Source: Asterias amurensis
Lineage: Eukaryota; Echinodermata; Asteroidea; Forcipulatida; Asteriidae
Direction of reading: 5' to 3'
DNA length: 64,000 bases
Assembly: GCF_032118995.1 (NCBI RefSeq)
Contig: NC_092655.1
Span: 12,286,406-12,350,405, forward strand
The notes beneath the pieces are model-generated. The model saw nothing but the letters and a program-made list of their open reading frames with translations, did not search any database and was not told where the DNA came from. Shown here piece by piece: positions 23,650-35,500 of this stretch. How positions within the stretch are numbered: position 1 is the stretch's first letter; each line of letters opens with the position of its first letter. A program made the position numbers and the translations under genes.

Positions 23650-23921
23650 CTGCCCTTGATGTACTCATGGCTACATCATACTGCCCTGGATACTCGGCCA
23701 TGAATCCCATTGAGCATGTTTGGGGGGTCTTGACCAATGCAGCTGTCACTGTCTACCTTCCAGACCGCCTGCCTGGTGAGATTCCCCCTACACAGCAGCG
23801 CTTGACAAAAGAGGCTTTGTTGGCAAAGGAGAACCAGGTCTTCGATGCAGCTTTAATTACACTTGAGAGATACTGGGAGAACCTGATGTATGGAGTTATC
23901 AAGATAGATAGTCAAGTCTAG
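23650..23921 (+). pseudogene. NPIEH-motif C-terminal fragment, unnamed multi-copy family
   Basis: The frame contains YCPGYSAMNPIEHVWGVL, then LPGEIPP and ALITLERYWENL. The arrangement NPIEH.W, then LPGE, then a C-terminal YW recalls a large unnamed gene or transposon family in invertebrates. I recall this pattern but cannot name the family. The same motif, more diverged, recurs in the tandem array at 32.5-38.1 kb. Only the C-terminal part is present. Confidence 0.55.
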
Positions 23922-24570
23922 CCAGGCCGCTGAAACAGCATACACTCAGGAAGATAAGAACAGTGTGCGTGCCCTACTCACCGGTCCATACAAGAACATA
24001 CAAAATACGGTACTCATCTATGAAGATATGGTTTTGAACAAGACGCATGTAGATCGAAGAGTAGAGATGGTATTGTTCACCGAAAGCAACTCCAACATGT
24101 CCAAGGACAAATGTTGGCATTGCGAAAGATATCCCATCAATCAACAACCTGAAAGCTGTTGGCACTTACAAGAGATTTCCATCTACCACTCCTTCACAAA
24201 CCCTTCCCGGCCTGTTCAATACTTTCATCGGGTCACTGACTCTACTACGACAGTCTCCTGATGAACATATGCCAATGGTTCAAGAAAAGAATCTAGGAAA
24301 GTGTGACTCTGGCAAGTATTTGTTCACCTCCAAAAGTGACAACACTATTTCATCTCAAGAAGGCAGTGATTAGAAAATGATCACAACACAGTCATATCTC
24401 TTCCCTGTAATACACAAACTATATGTGACAATTTCTTAACCAAATTTGTGTGGTAAATGCCATAAGTCATAATTTATAAAAAATTACCTTTTCTCATTAA
24501 ATGTTTCTCAAAATAGGTCGAAACATTTTGTGTCATCGTCGTGAAAGTTAAAGAAAGGAATGAACAAACA
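23922..24570. other. Unassigned sequence
   Basis: A plus-strand frame of about 100 codons (23965-24261) shows no recognised domain. The AT-rich remainder holds nothing I can support. Confidence 0.3.
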
Positions 24571-24574
24571 CTCG

Positions 24575-24700
24575 CCCAATTTTGAAACGATTCTGGATCA
24601 TCAAAGTCCATGCAGCAGTGAAGTCTGTCATCTACAAATGCATACCATGTCAAAAGAGAAAGGCACCCGTTTGTGACAAAACGCATGGCCAACATACCCA
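24575..24700 (+). pseudogene. BEL/Pao integrase fragment (zinc-binding region)
   Basis: The frame reads KRFWIIKVHAAVKSVIYKC followed by IPCQKRKAP. This matches the BEL/Pao integrase landmark with a WI..R..V...C..C order. No continuous integrase core follows. Confidence 0.65.
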
Positions 24701-26041
24701 AAGACTGTATTACTCCCTGGCTTCCACCCTTCGGTCCCTCCGAGCCATCCAAACGATGCGACCCCATAGACGCTACATGGGCCTTTTATGCTTCAGACTA
24801 ATGGCACAGGGATTCCCATCGGTTTCCCATTTAAGTATTCTGTTCAGTCTGTGAGTGACTGGGTCTTCTATTTAGCTGGGTGTGGACTGCAATCAACACA
24901 TCCAACTAAAAAAAATTGCAAAGTTCGCCTGCATAAGCCTAATAGTAATTTGTTGCATATGGATATGGTAACATCTCCCAAACCCATTATACTCTGCATT
25001 TAAATCTTCGAGCAATGACATTGGTATGTTTTCACCTCTCCATTTTAATTACTTTCAGATGTGACACCAAGGAAGGTAAAATTCATGAAGAAGTTAGTCT
25101 GCTTCTTGGAGGAAACGGGGGCAGATGCTATGGTAAGTTTGATATTCATGTACTTAAAGACAATAGTTGGACAACTTTGTTTTTAGTATTTTTCAGTCGA
25201 CTTCAGCCAAGCACTCAGCCCAGAGCCGTTATTTTCTTCTTGTTAGATTATAAAAACATAAATAAACATGAAAATGTATGCAAGGTTATTTGGCAGATGA
25301 AGACAAAGACAATTTCTAGACAGTTATTCCTCACTACTTTGTAAGTGGGCACATCAGATTAGTTCAACAATGAATGATCTGATTAAGTATGTATTTTTTT
25401 TTCCAGCCCACAACAGTGTCCTCTGCACCACCGGCGGAGCTGTTCACACCTCCAGCAGATCCCATGCCACCGCCAGAGGCATCTACATCACTGGACAAAA
25501 GAAGACGGGAGGTGACTGAGGAAGCGCCGAGCTTGACCCCCGATTGGCAGTGGTGCAAGGAAACTGATGAGCGTATTTTTGTTTTCAATTTTTTTGTTTC
25601 AGGTATTATGTTTTACCATATCAGCACTCTACCACCTGAGCTTTCAAGGCCTGCAGTTTCGTCCTCTCAAATAACACCTTTGATTGGTCTATGTTGCCAG
25701 TCACAATCAAAAACTTACGATTTGCTTTAAAGTGGGGGGGGGGGCATACCATTTAACAATGAAAAACAACAAGTTCTAAACCAACCGAAGGATCTACTGA
25801 TATAACAGTAAATGATACATTGTCATTGCATTTGTTTGACAGGCAACAAGAATTTAAACTGACCGGGAATATTTTAAAATGAGTTTGGATTGTGGAAATA
25901 AAGTTTGACTGAACCAGGACTTAAACCCTCTTGGGACCGAATCCCTGTTCCATCATTTTTCTTTGTGCAAATTGAAAATGAAGTTTAGTTAGTGTAACTT
26001 TAATTTATCTTTTCTTTATGTTGATCCTTCATTAGAGCTAT

Positions 26042-27166
26042 GGCATTCAAAAAGTGCAAATCTATCCAGGAGTGTTTGTCACTAAAAAACAACTGGACGC
26101 AGTTAAGGCATTCAAAAAGGTGCAAATCTATCCAGGAGTGTTTGTCACTGAAAAACAACTGGATGCAGTTAAGGCATTCAAAAAGGTGCAAATCTATCCA
26201 GGAATGTTTGTCACTGAAAAACAACTGGATGCAGTTAAGGCATCAAAAAGGTGCAAACCTATCCAGGAGTGTTTGTCACTGAAAAACAACTGGACGCAGT
26301 TAAGGCATTCAAAAAGGTGCAAATCTATCCAGGAGTGTTTGTCACTGAAAAACAACTGGATGCAGTTAAGGCATTCAAAAAGGTGCAAATCTATCCAGGA
26401 ATGTTTGTCACTGAAAAACAACTGGATGCAGTTAAGGCATTCAAAAAGGTGCAAATCTATCCAGGAGTGTTTGTCACTGAAAAACAACTGGACGCAGTTA
26501 AGGCATTCAAAAAGGTGCAAATCTATCCAGGAATGTTTGTCACTGAAAAACAACTGGATGCAGTTAAGGCATTCAAAAAGGTGCAAATCTATCCAGGAGT
26601 GTTTGTCACTGAAAAACAACTGGATGCAGTTAAGGCATCAAAAAGGTGCAAATCAATCCAGGAATGTTTGTCACTGAAAAACAACTGGATGCAGTTAAGG
26701 CCTTCAAAAATGTGCAAATCTATCCAGGAATGTTTGTCACTGAAAAACAACTGGATGCAGTTAAGGCATTCAAAAAGGTGCAAATCTATCCAGGAGTGTT
26801 TGTCACTGAAAAACAACTGGACGCAGTTAAGGCATCAAAAAGGTGCAAATCTATCCAGGAATGTTTGTCACTGAAAAACAACTGGATGCAGTTAAGGCAT
26901 TCAAAAAGGTGCAAATCTATCCAGGAGTGTTTGTCACTGAAAAACAACTGGATGCAGTTAAGGCATCAAAAAGGTGCAAATCAATCCAGGAATGTTTGTC
27001 ACTGAAAAACAACTGGATGCAGTTAAGGCATTCAAAAAGGTGCAAATCTATCCAGGAATGTTTGTCACTGAAAAACAACTGGATGCAGTTAAGGCATTCA
27101 AAAAGGTGCAAATCTATCTAGGAATGTTTGTCACTGAAAAACAACTGGATGCAGTTAAGGCATCAC
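26042..27166 (+). repeat. 66-bp coding minisatellite, 17 units
   Basis: Seventeen tandem units, mostly 66 bp (22 codons), reading VQIYPGVFVTEKQLDAVKAF with KK between units. Four internal units use GGCATCAAAAAGG and are 65 bp, which shifts the frame; the first unit is also one base short. At least two plus-strand frames and one minus-strand frame remain open through long stretches, so the many overlapping open frames here are shadows. The unit is the N-terminal edge of the BEN-like region, since the last copy runs straight into it. Confidence 0.9.
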
Positions 27167-27650
27167 TTGGGGAAAAGGAAACGAAGCGACTTAAGGCCGT
27201 TGTCAGGAACCTCCTATTTACGTTGTTCTCTAGGGAACAACTTAGTAAATCATGCTGCAAGGGTCAAAGGGAAAAGACGACAGCAGAGAGGCCCTACCAG
27301 AGAGGGCTGTTCAAGCTGTTAAAAGTATGTAACTATTAGATATCTGGAGTACACTTATACCCTCTTTCTCAACAAGATAATACCTCAAGCTCATGCCTGA
27401 GTAATTATTTTTCTTTGCACTTTTGAGTACAAAAATACTTGATATATTGTCATGTGAGTCCCATGCAATAACAGGTGGTTCCAGTTTGGCAATCTCCAAA
27501 AACCACAGGGCTTGTGGCTACACAACGTACATCAATTTTGCCACGACAGATAAAACACGGATGCAGATGTTTAGTGCTTTTAAAATCTTTGCTATCTCTC
27601 TTTTGAAAATTTGTTTAATAGATTTTCTTTCATATTTATTTCAATTCAAG

Positions 27651-27766
27651 GTTTCATCTCTAAACTTGCGGTTGAGCACAAAATACAACCTTTGAAGAAG
27701 ACAGAAATCGTCAGAATTATCAACAGTGCCTGTTACAATGCCAGGCGTTCATCTAAGGCCAAGTAG
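27651..27766 (+). CDS. Terminal exon, copy 1
   Basis: Preceded by a pyrimidine-rich tract and TTCAAG. From the acceptor it reads FISKLAVEHKIQPLKKTEIV and ends NARRSSKAK then TAG. Intact reading frame of 38 codons. Confidence 0.6.
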
Positions 27767-27802
27767 ACAAAAGATTTTCTTTCATATTTATTTCTTTTCA
27801 AG

Positions 27803-27918
27803 GTTTCATCTCTAAACTTGCGGTTGAAAACAACATCCAACCTTTGAAGAAGACCGAAATCGTCCGAATCATCAACAGTGCCTGTTACAATGCCAGGCGT
27901 TCATCTAAGGCCGAGTAG
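27803..27918 (+). CDS. Terminal exon, copy 2
   Basis: Exactly 152 bp after copy 1, with its own acceptor (TTTCTTTTCAAG). Same frame, with small substitutions such as VENNIQPLKKTE and a final AE in place of AK. Intact. Confidence 0.6.
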
Positions 27919-27954
27919 ATAAAATATTTTCTTTCATATTTATTTCTTTTCAAG

Positions 27955-28071
27955 GTTTCATCTCTAAACTTGCGGTTGAAAACAACATCCAACCTTTGAA
28001 GAAAGACCGAAATCGTCCGAATCATCAACAGTGCCTAATACAATGCCAGGCGTTCATCTAAGGCCGAGTAG
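27955..28071 (+). pseudogene. Terminal exon, copy 3 (frameshifted)
   Basis: Exactly 152 bp after copy 2. An extra A in GAAGAAAGACCG shifts the frame, and TGT is changed to TAA in the NSACYNA segment. Confidence 0.6.
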
Positions 28072-28079
28072 ACAAGGAC

Positions 28080-28570
28080 TAAATTTTTAGTGAAATATAA
28101 TGCCTGTAACTTTTAGTTAAACACGTACCTGAGCAGAATGTTTTCTAAGGCCCCAACCTCAAGGTTTTGGAAAAAAAAAAAAACTTCTGCCGTTGAGAGC
28201 GTGTGTCGAAGGACAGTGCCGCTGACGTCGTTTGTGGGGGTTTGCTTTGTTATACCTCCACGCTGCAACAAAGTGGCTTTACAAATTCCCAGGTTTGACG
28301 ATTTAAGATTGATTACAAAACGAGGCTTTTCATAAATCTCTCAGAAAAGCGCTGGATGAGCGCATTCGAAATGATTGTTTGTTTGACACAATTGAAATCT
28401 AATTATAATCATATGCCTCGATTTCCTTATTTATTGAAAACATTTGAAGTGAATAAGATTCAGCAAAACTCACGACTTGACATTTTTGTTCAAGCAGGTC
28501 TTTAACGCAACAATAGAATAAAGGAAGCAACCAGGGTTGTATTTGTATTTCAATATGCTGCATTTGGAGT
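28080..28570. other. Intergenic, no gene seen
   Basis: No supported feature. Confidence 0.4.
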
Positions 28571-28574
28571 GAAT

Positions 28575-29715
28575 TATTGTGCTTATATGGGTGCTTTTTT
28601 TAATGACTTCGGAGAAGAGACAACAACTGGCCATGGAACAACACACAATACAAATGCAATAGTAATCCAAAGACCATCTTCATCCGACAAAGATTCTTTG
28701 TCGAATGTGCCTAAGGCTAAAGTGAAGCGTACGCGAGAAAGACCAATGCAACCCCCACCACCAAACCTTGCCACCTACTCGGGCGTTAAGAAGTCAGGGC
28801 CTCCATCATTTGCAGAAACCAAGGATATTTTTGGAGCTGTCCGTGTATGCACCATTACTAAGGATCCCCAAGAAGAGAGACCACACCTATCACCTCACAC
28901 GATGGACCACAGAGGCACCCATGAAACCTTCATGGACTGGGTACAACCAACTACTCTCAAGTGTGGAAGTACCACCCAAATCTGTGATCGGTTATCTGCC
29001 TGTCATTGACGCAAGCCCTACTGAGATGAGGACAGTCCTGACAATCCTACAAAGAAGTGTTGAGATTGCAGACAAGCTGGCTTGAGAAACAATCGTCATT
29101 GTTATGGATCAGGCCATCTCCTCCAAAGCCCAGCTGATTAGATGATGAAATGCTGTCTTCACGAAGAGACTAGTGATTTGCCTTGGCGCTTTGCATACTT
29201 CTATGTCTTTTATTGGATGCATATAGGCAAGCGCTTACGGGATGGGGGTCTTGAAGACGTTCTCATAGAATCTGAGGTTGTTGCTACTGGATCAGTGAAT
29301 GGTGTAATAAGTGGTAAACACTATAATCGATCAGTTCGTGCCCACGAGCTTATGATGGAAGCTATGCAACATATGTACATGTATGCGTCTAGATGCGTAT
29401 CTGCAGTCTATAACAGATGAAGAAGCAAAGAGAACGAAGGATTCCATGAAAATCATGGCTGCAGACTTCCCGACATCGGACTATGATAAACATATGGACA
29501 GTGATGAGTTTCATCAGCTGACATCTGCCTATCAGCAATTTATAGAAGCTGGAAACGAAAAGAAGACTTTTAGAGATTGGTCAACATACATCGACATGGT
29601 TCAAATGCTTCTACTCTTCCTCAGATCCATCAGAGAGGCCGATTGGAGTCTACACCTTGCAAGTACTAGGCACTGCTGCCTTGGATATTTGCGTATGACC
29701 ACATCAACTACGCCT
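28575..29715 (+). pseudogene. Decayed member of an unnamed multi-copy gene family (1)
   Basis: Plus-strand frames, broken by shifts, give VIGYLPVIDASPTEMRTVLT, then IVIVMDQAISSKAQLI, then (after shifts near 29130-29225) GKRLRDGGLEDVLIESEV and GSVNGVISGKHYNRSVRAH. These blocks, in this order, recall a repeated uncharacterised protein family in cnidarian and echinoderm genomes. The upstream part (28600-28900) is low-complexity and proline-rich. An in-frame stop after DKLA and at least two frameshifts show that it is not functional as it stands. Function unknown. Confidence 0.55.
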
Positions 29716-30235
29716 GATATCAGTTGGGGAGTTGCAACAGATGTTCCTTGAGAGACGGCAAAGGCCAGGCGAGACCATACGAGATCATGCCGCAGATCTT
29801 AAGAGATTTCTTCAGCTCATCAGAATGAATGGCAAGCTATACGCTAAACCCAACTCCATCCTGGCAGAGCAGTTCATCGAGGGCATCTAGGACAGATGCC
29901 TGCGAAACTCCTGCCGAGACCAGATTTCGCTAAGAGACAAATCAATGAGCCACCCGGCTTTAAATATGAATCTGCGTCCAAACTAAATATTGTAGTGCCT
30001 TCGGCTCCCTTACGTTAAGATAAGTCAATGGGGAAAACGAGAACTCTGTGCTGGAAAAAGGGTGACAATATTTTGGTTATGGCCATCAACTGTCCAACAA
30101 CTAGCCGCTGCCAGGTCCAACATCAGGCGCAAGAATAGAGCCCGGAACGTGCTTCAGCTGCAAGCAGCCAGAGCTTCAGTGGGAGTGTCCACAGAAGGGG
30201 CATACCAAGACCGATAACATCGATAAGATAAGAGT
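29716..30235 (+). pseudogene. Retroelement gag fragment with zinc-knuckle remnant
   Basis: The frame contains FLERRQRPGETIRDHAADLK, then NSILAEQFIEGI and a stop, then DRCLRN. The F..R.Q.PGE pattern is typical of Ty3/Gypsy-type gag. Further on, CFSCKQPELQWECP (about 30158-30199) looks like a degenerate zinc knuckle. It sits between two fragments of unnamed gene families, probably as an insertion. Confidence 0.6.
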
Positions 30236-30346
30236 CTACTTAATTGATCATAGTATATATCAGTGGTTGCAATGTTGGATCAAAGCCAGAGCAAGCTTTA
30301 GAAGACAATGATTTTAATCCAGTGTTAAGCACAGACATAGAAATAT

Positions 30347-32010
30347 ATGGCATCACAGGCTGATAACCTGAAAAAGCAATTGAGTCAATGGGATAAGGCA
30401 GGTATTAACACTCATATAAGATCTACAAGGGGGTCATCCAAGCTAAGTTACACCCAAAGAAAAACCAGTGAAAAGGCAACACACATGGATTTGCACTACT
30501 GTAGCTGTGCTGTCAAGTACAGGATGGAGTTTACGGCCACCTTTGAGAAGGAGGTCGCTATTTTTTTATGCGACTGTATGGCCAAAGTTCATGTGGGTGG
30601 CATGGCAGTCAGAAGATACCACCAGGTGAACCATATCCACATGATCAATGACGCTCCCAACTACCTGGATCACCATTTCCCACAAGGCAGTGGTCATCTC
30701 ATCACCCAATGTGGACACATGGGAACAGGCCAGGGACTTGGTGTCTGATCATTATGAGACAGAGAAGGTCAGAGTGGAGGGGTTTAAATGTGCCTGCAAG
30801 AACGAGGACTGTCATAAGGCCTTCAACAAACACGAAATGTTGGAACCGAGGCTTGAATTCCGGCCATTCGCTGAAGGTGAGCTTTATTTAATGTTGGTGT
30901 CATGCACTATTTATTTTTTAAAGGTTTATGTTTTGTTTTACAAACCCAACTTTTAAAATCTATCTTGACTTGTTGATGTAAACCCTCTAACCAGAATATT
31001 GTGCTGATGATCACCGGTAACAATTTAGTTTTTTGAATTTTACGTTTGTACTCCAATATTTTTTTTTAACAATTAGAATAACATCTAGTAATTATTAAGA
31101 ATACATTTACTTCAAAATGAATGAAGATTTTCATGAGATTTCCATGAACAGAAAAGGCAATACTATTTGTTTTCTCTTGTTTTGTTTTCAGCTGAAAAGG
31201 ATGTTCTCGTGCTTGGGGAAGTCCAGTGCCACACGAACATGTCCTAGATGACGACAGCAAAGAAGCATGCATTGTACGACCACAGAGCGGAAGCATGCCC
31301 ACACCGAGTTTTTCTTCATGGGGAAGAAGGTTTGCAGAGATCACTTCAGGTTTTTGTTTGCGTAAGTAATTTAAGAACATGAAACAAACTCACTATTAAT
31401 TGTGACACAAACGGTGGCCTTTTTTGACAACATGTGACTTTGACATTGTGTAACTACAAACACTAATTTCTTTTTTTACATAGTAGAGAGGTTTCGCAAG
31501 CATGCTGTAAGATACGGATATGATAACCAAATCCGTTCACGCCAGCAGTGTGTTGGATTTTGTTTCCCAAATCAATTTGTCCTCTTTTGTTATAGGTCCC
31601 AGGTTTGAATGTGTTTACCTACTCACACACATGGAGTCCTTTTAATTCCCCTTTTTTGTTTTGTCCTTGGCCTCCATAAGGTACCTAAAGTGAGCACACA
31701 TTCTCTCTCTTTTTCTCTCTCAAAACATAACATTATAATGAACCCATTTTTTTGTAATTATTACTATAGATTCAGTGCTGATCAGCCTGGTTTGGTGTGC
31801 TCTAGAGAGTTCTGCGATTCACAGGAAGTGGAGTTTAGCCTTCTGAAAGGCAAGCACCTGCCCCCACCAGAGCTGCCAACAGAAAGAGAAGTAAATGGGC
31901 TGTCGGCAGCATGACAGTGGTATTTACATGACAGTATTCGCCAGTTCTGTGACGATGAATCAAAGGATGTAACATGCCCTAGACCAACTATACCGAAACC
32001 TGCAAAAACA
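30347..32010 (+). pseudogene. Decayed member of an unnamed multi-copy gene family (2)
   Basis: Three coding-like blocks are separated by intron-like or decayed sequence. Block 1 (30480-30880) has AKVHVGGMAVRRYHQVNHI then DAPNYLDHHFP. Block 2 (31193-31361), after an acceptor TTTTGTTTTCAG and before a donor GTAAGT, has HGKKVCRDHFRFLFA in one frame. Block 3 (31772-32009) has HLPPPELPTEREVNGLSAA, an in-frame TGA, then QWYLHDSIRQFCDDESKDVT and CPRP. The motifs V(G)..A.SRYHQ, VCR..F.FL and IR.FC..E.KDVTCP recall uncharacterised multi-copy proteins of marine invertebrates, some with a transposase-like core. The premature stop marks it as a pseudogene. Confidence 0.5.
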
Positions 32011-32535
32011 TAGAATAAGTCAGATTGAGAACAAATAAATGTTCTTAAAAGATATGCAGATGAGGTAAAATTAAAAAAAAAAAAAAACAAACAGTAGTGT
32101 GACTTAATCAGGTTTGATTGCAGGCCATATTTTGTCATGTGTGTGCCTGGTTGCTATGTAAATGCAAAAAAGAAAAAAAAAATGCATTTTTATCACTTTC
32201 CACCCCAAAAAACAATATTTGTTTAGAAAACTGCCAATTTTATTTCATATATGATCTTCCATCAGAAATCAACTCAAATATGTGGATATATGTTTTTTAT
32301 TTTTTATTTCTTACATAAACAAATCTGCATGTCCAAAAATTCTGACGAACTGGCGAATACTGTCTCTGTTGAGACGGAACATGTATTTCTGTTGATATTT
32401 TGCCCAAAAATGTGTTTTTTTAATGTTTATTTTGAGATAAGTTTCTCAAACCAAAGATAATGAATTTCCGTCCAGTAATAAAAATAAAGATCAGTTCTAC
32501 GTCAACAAAAAACGTTGTGTTAGTATCTTAATTTA
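32011..32535. other. Intergenic, no gene seen
   Basis: AT-rich sequence without a supported feature. Confidence 0.35.
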
Positions 32536-32539
32536 TATG

Positions 32540-35500
32540 TCTGGTTGCTATGGTGTTCTGAATTTACATGCAAAATTAGCAACAAAGAAAATGAACCGTT
32601 TCTCAACTTCTCACGACAGAATGAAAAGAAAGAAGCCTTTGTTGACATTGCCACAGAAGACATCAATGCATACTGGGATGGCCAAGTTTGCAACTAGCAC
32701 AGTGTCAATTCTTCACATCGTCCATGCCATTTCTAGAGTTCACCATATACTGTACATTGTACCCACTACGAATACATGCAACCCCTGGTATCATTGGGGA
32801 CAATACTGTCAAGCGAGCCTGAACTGCTAACAAAGTTTAACTTTGCCATCCAGCACAGTATACATGTAGGCGCCCTCGAGATCAGGGATTGTTATTTCAA
32901 AGATGGATGCGCCCGGGTTTGCCATGGTAATCTAGGGAGGAAAGGAATGACCTATAAAACAACACTAGCTTTAGGGTGGATGAGAGAGCTGTTCGAGAGA
33001 AGAGGGGATTGGATGCCCCACAGAACGCAGATATAACTTCCTCAAACCTCTAACATATACAAAAAAGGAAAGGACTGAGGTAATAAAACAACACTAGCTT
33101 TAAGGTGGATGAGAGAGCTGTGCGAGAGAAGAGGGGATTGGATGCCTCATAGAACACAGATATGACTTCCTCAAACCTCTAACGTATATGAAAAAGGAAA
33201 GGACTGACATAATAAAACAACACTAGCTTTAGGGTGGATGAGAGAGCTGTTCGAGAGAAGAGGGGATTGGATGCCTCACAGAACACAGATATGACTTCCT
33301 CAAACCTCTAACGTATACGAAAAAGGAAAGGACTGACGTAATAAAACAACACTAGCTTTAGGGTGGATGAGAGAGCTGTTTGAGAGAAGAGGGGATTGGA
33401 TGCCTCACAGAACACAGATATGACTTCCTCAAACGTATCCAAAAAGGCACTGTATAAGCAAATGCTGGAAGAATTTGAGAACTCCGGAATACAAGAAGAT
33501 GACACAATCTCATACGAATATTTCACCTCCGTGTGGACCGAACATCTGTCAGATTTCGTTATTGATAAGGTAGGTAATATAGTTTATAACTATTAGTTAC
33601 CAAAATACAAATACTTCACGACATCAAGACACTGCCCTCAAAAACCGTAAGACAACAACAACCATAATTGAACCACATAAACCCAACCAAACATAATTAA
33701 CACAACCTTGACTTTTTGAGCATGACAAAATATGCACCCAAAAACTCAGCACTCAATCCAATTGAGCATGGTTGGGCGTCGCTGAACAAAATACTGACAT
33801 CCGTTCGACTTCGGTGTAGCCTGAACAGAGAAAGCTCGACCCCTGCCACTCAGCCTCAACTGCTCACGACGGAACGAAAAGAGAAAGAAGCCCTTATTTG
33901 TTGACATTGCCACAGAAGACATCAATGCATACTGGGATGGCCAAGTTTACAACTAGCACAGTGTCAATTCTTCACATCAGCCATGCCATTTCTAGAGTTC
34001 ACCATATACTGTACATTGCACCTACTAAGAATACATGCTACCCCTGGTATCATTGGGGACAATACTGTCAAGCAAGCCTGAACTGCTAACAAAGTTTAAC
34101 TTTGCCATCCAGCACACATACATGTAGGCGCCCTTGAGATCAGGGATCGTTATTTCAAAGATGGATGCGCCCGGGTTTGCCATGGTAATCTAGGAAAGAA
34201 AGGAATGAGGTATAAAACAACACTAGCTTTAGGATGGATGAGAGAGCTGCTCAAGAGAATAGAAGATTGGATGCCACACAGAACACAGATATGACTTCCT
34301 CAAACGCATACAAAAAAGGCACTGTATAAGCGAATGCTGGAAGAATTTGAGAACTCCGGAATACAAGAAGATGACACAATCTCTTACGAATATTTCACAT
34401 CCGTGTGGACCGAACTTCTGTCAGATTAAGTTGCTTCTGTCTTCAGAGAGGTATTTCATCTCATGGAGAGTGATCATTTTCAAATTTGATTACTTAAAGG
34501 TAGGACTATCTTACTGTTAAAAAAGTACTTTGACAAATAATTATGTTGAAAGAAATTGAAAAAAATCAACAGCAACAATTAAATAATATACCAACAACCT
34601 CAAAAACGGGAGACAACAACAACCATAATAATACCACAAAAACCCAACCAATCATGATTAACACAACCTTTACTTTTTGAGGGTGTCAAAATATGCACCC
34701 AAAAACTCAGCACTCAATCCAATTGAGCATGGTTGGGCGTCTCTGAGCAAAATACTTACACACATGTACATCCATTTGACTTCAGAGTAGCCTGAACAGA
34801 GAAAGTTCGACCCCTGCCACACAGCCTCAACTGCTCACAACAGAATGAAAAGAGAAAGAAGCCATTGGTTTTTGACATTGCCACAGAAGACATCAATGCA
34901 TACTGGGATGGCCAAGTTTACAACTAGCACAGTGTGAATTCTTCACATCATCAATGCCATTTCTAGAGTTCACCATATACTGTACATTGCACCTACTAAG
35001 AATACATGCAACCCCTGGTATTATTGGGGACAATACTGTCAAGCAAGCCTGAACTGCTAACAAAGTTTAACTTTGCCATCCAGCACACATACATGTAGGC
35101 GCCCTCGAGATCAGGGATTGTTATTTCAAAGATGGATGCGCCCGGGTTTGCCATGGTAATCTAGGGAGGAAAGGAATGAGGTATAAAACAACACTAGCTT
35201 TAGGATGGATGAGAGAGCTGTTCAAGAGAATAGGGGATTGGATGCCTCACAGAACACAGATATGACTTCCTCAAACATATACAAAAAGGCACTGTATAAG
35301 CGAATGCTGGAAGAATTTGAGAACTCCGGAATACAAGAAGATGACACAATCTCTTACGAATATTTCACCTCCGTGTGGACCGAACATCTGTCAGATGAAA
35401 TTGCTTCTGTCTTCAGAGAGGTATTTCATCTCATGGCGAGTCATCAATTTTGAGTTTGATTTCTAGGACTATCTAACTGTTAAACAATTATATTGACAAA

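Larger units (their letters stand above)
25059..28071 (+). pseudogene. BEN-domain-like gene with amplified repeats, probably broken
   Basis: Proposed exons: 25059-25132 (VTPRKVKFMKKLVCFLEE-like peptide, donor GTAAGT); 25407 to about 25570 (Pro-rich, then a basic KRRR stretch), in phase with the previous exon; 26036-27325 (the repeat exon); and a terminal exon present three times (27651-27766, 27803-27918, 27955-28071). The end of the repeat exon has LKAVVRNLLFTLFSREQL, and the terminal exons have FISKLAVEHKIQPLKKTE then IINSACYNARR. Together these resemble the two halves of a BEN domain, a DNA-binding or protein-binding fold of chromatin regulators. Breaks: four 65-bp units shift the frame, and about 27258-27285 a further shift is needed to reach the phase that joins the terminal exon. 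BEN assignment is from pattern memory. Confidence 0.55.

Noticed and set aside
26000..27121. Several long overlapping frames on both strands over the 66-bp array
   Set aside because: Only the VQIYPG(V/M)FVTEKQLDAV frame joins sensibly to the exon start and the BEN-like end. The rest are shadow frames of a repeat that lacks stop codons.
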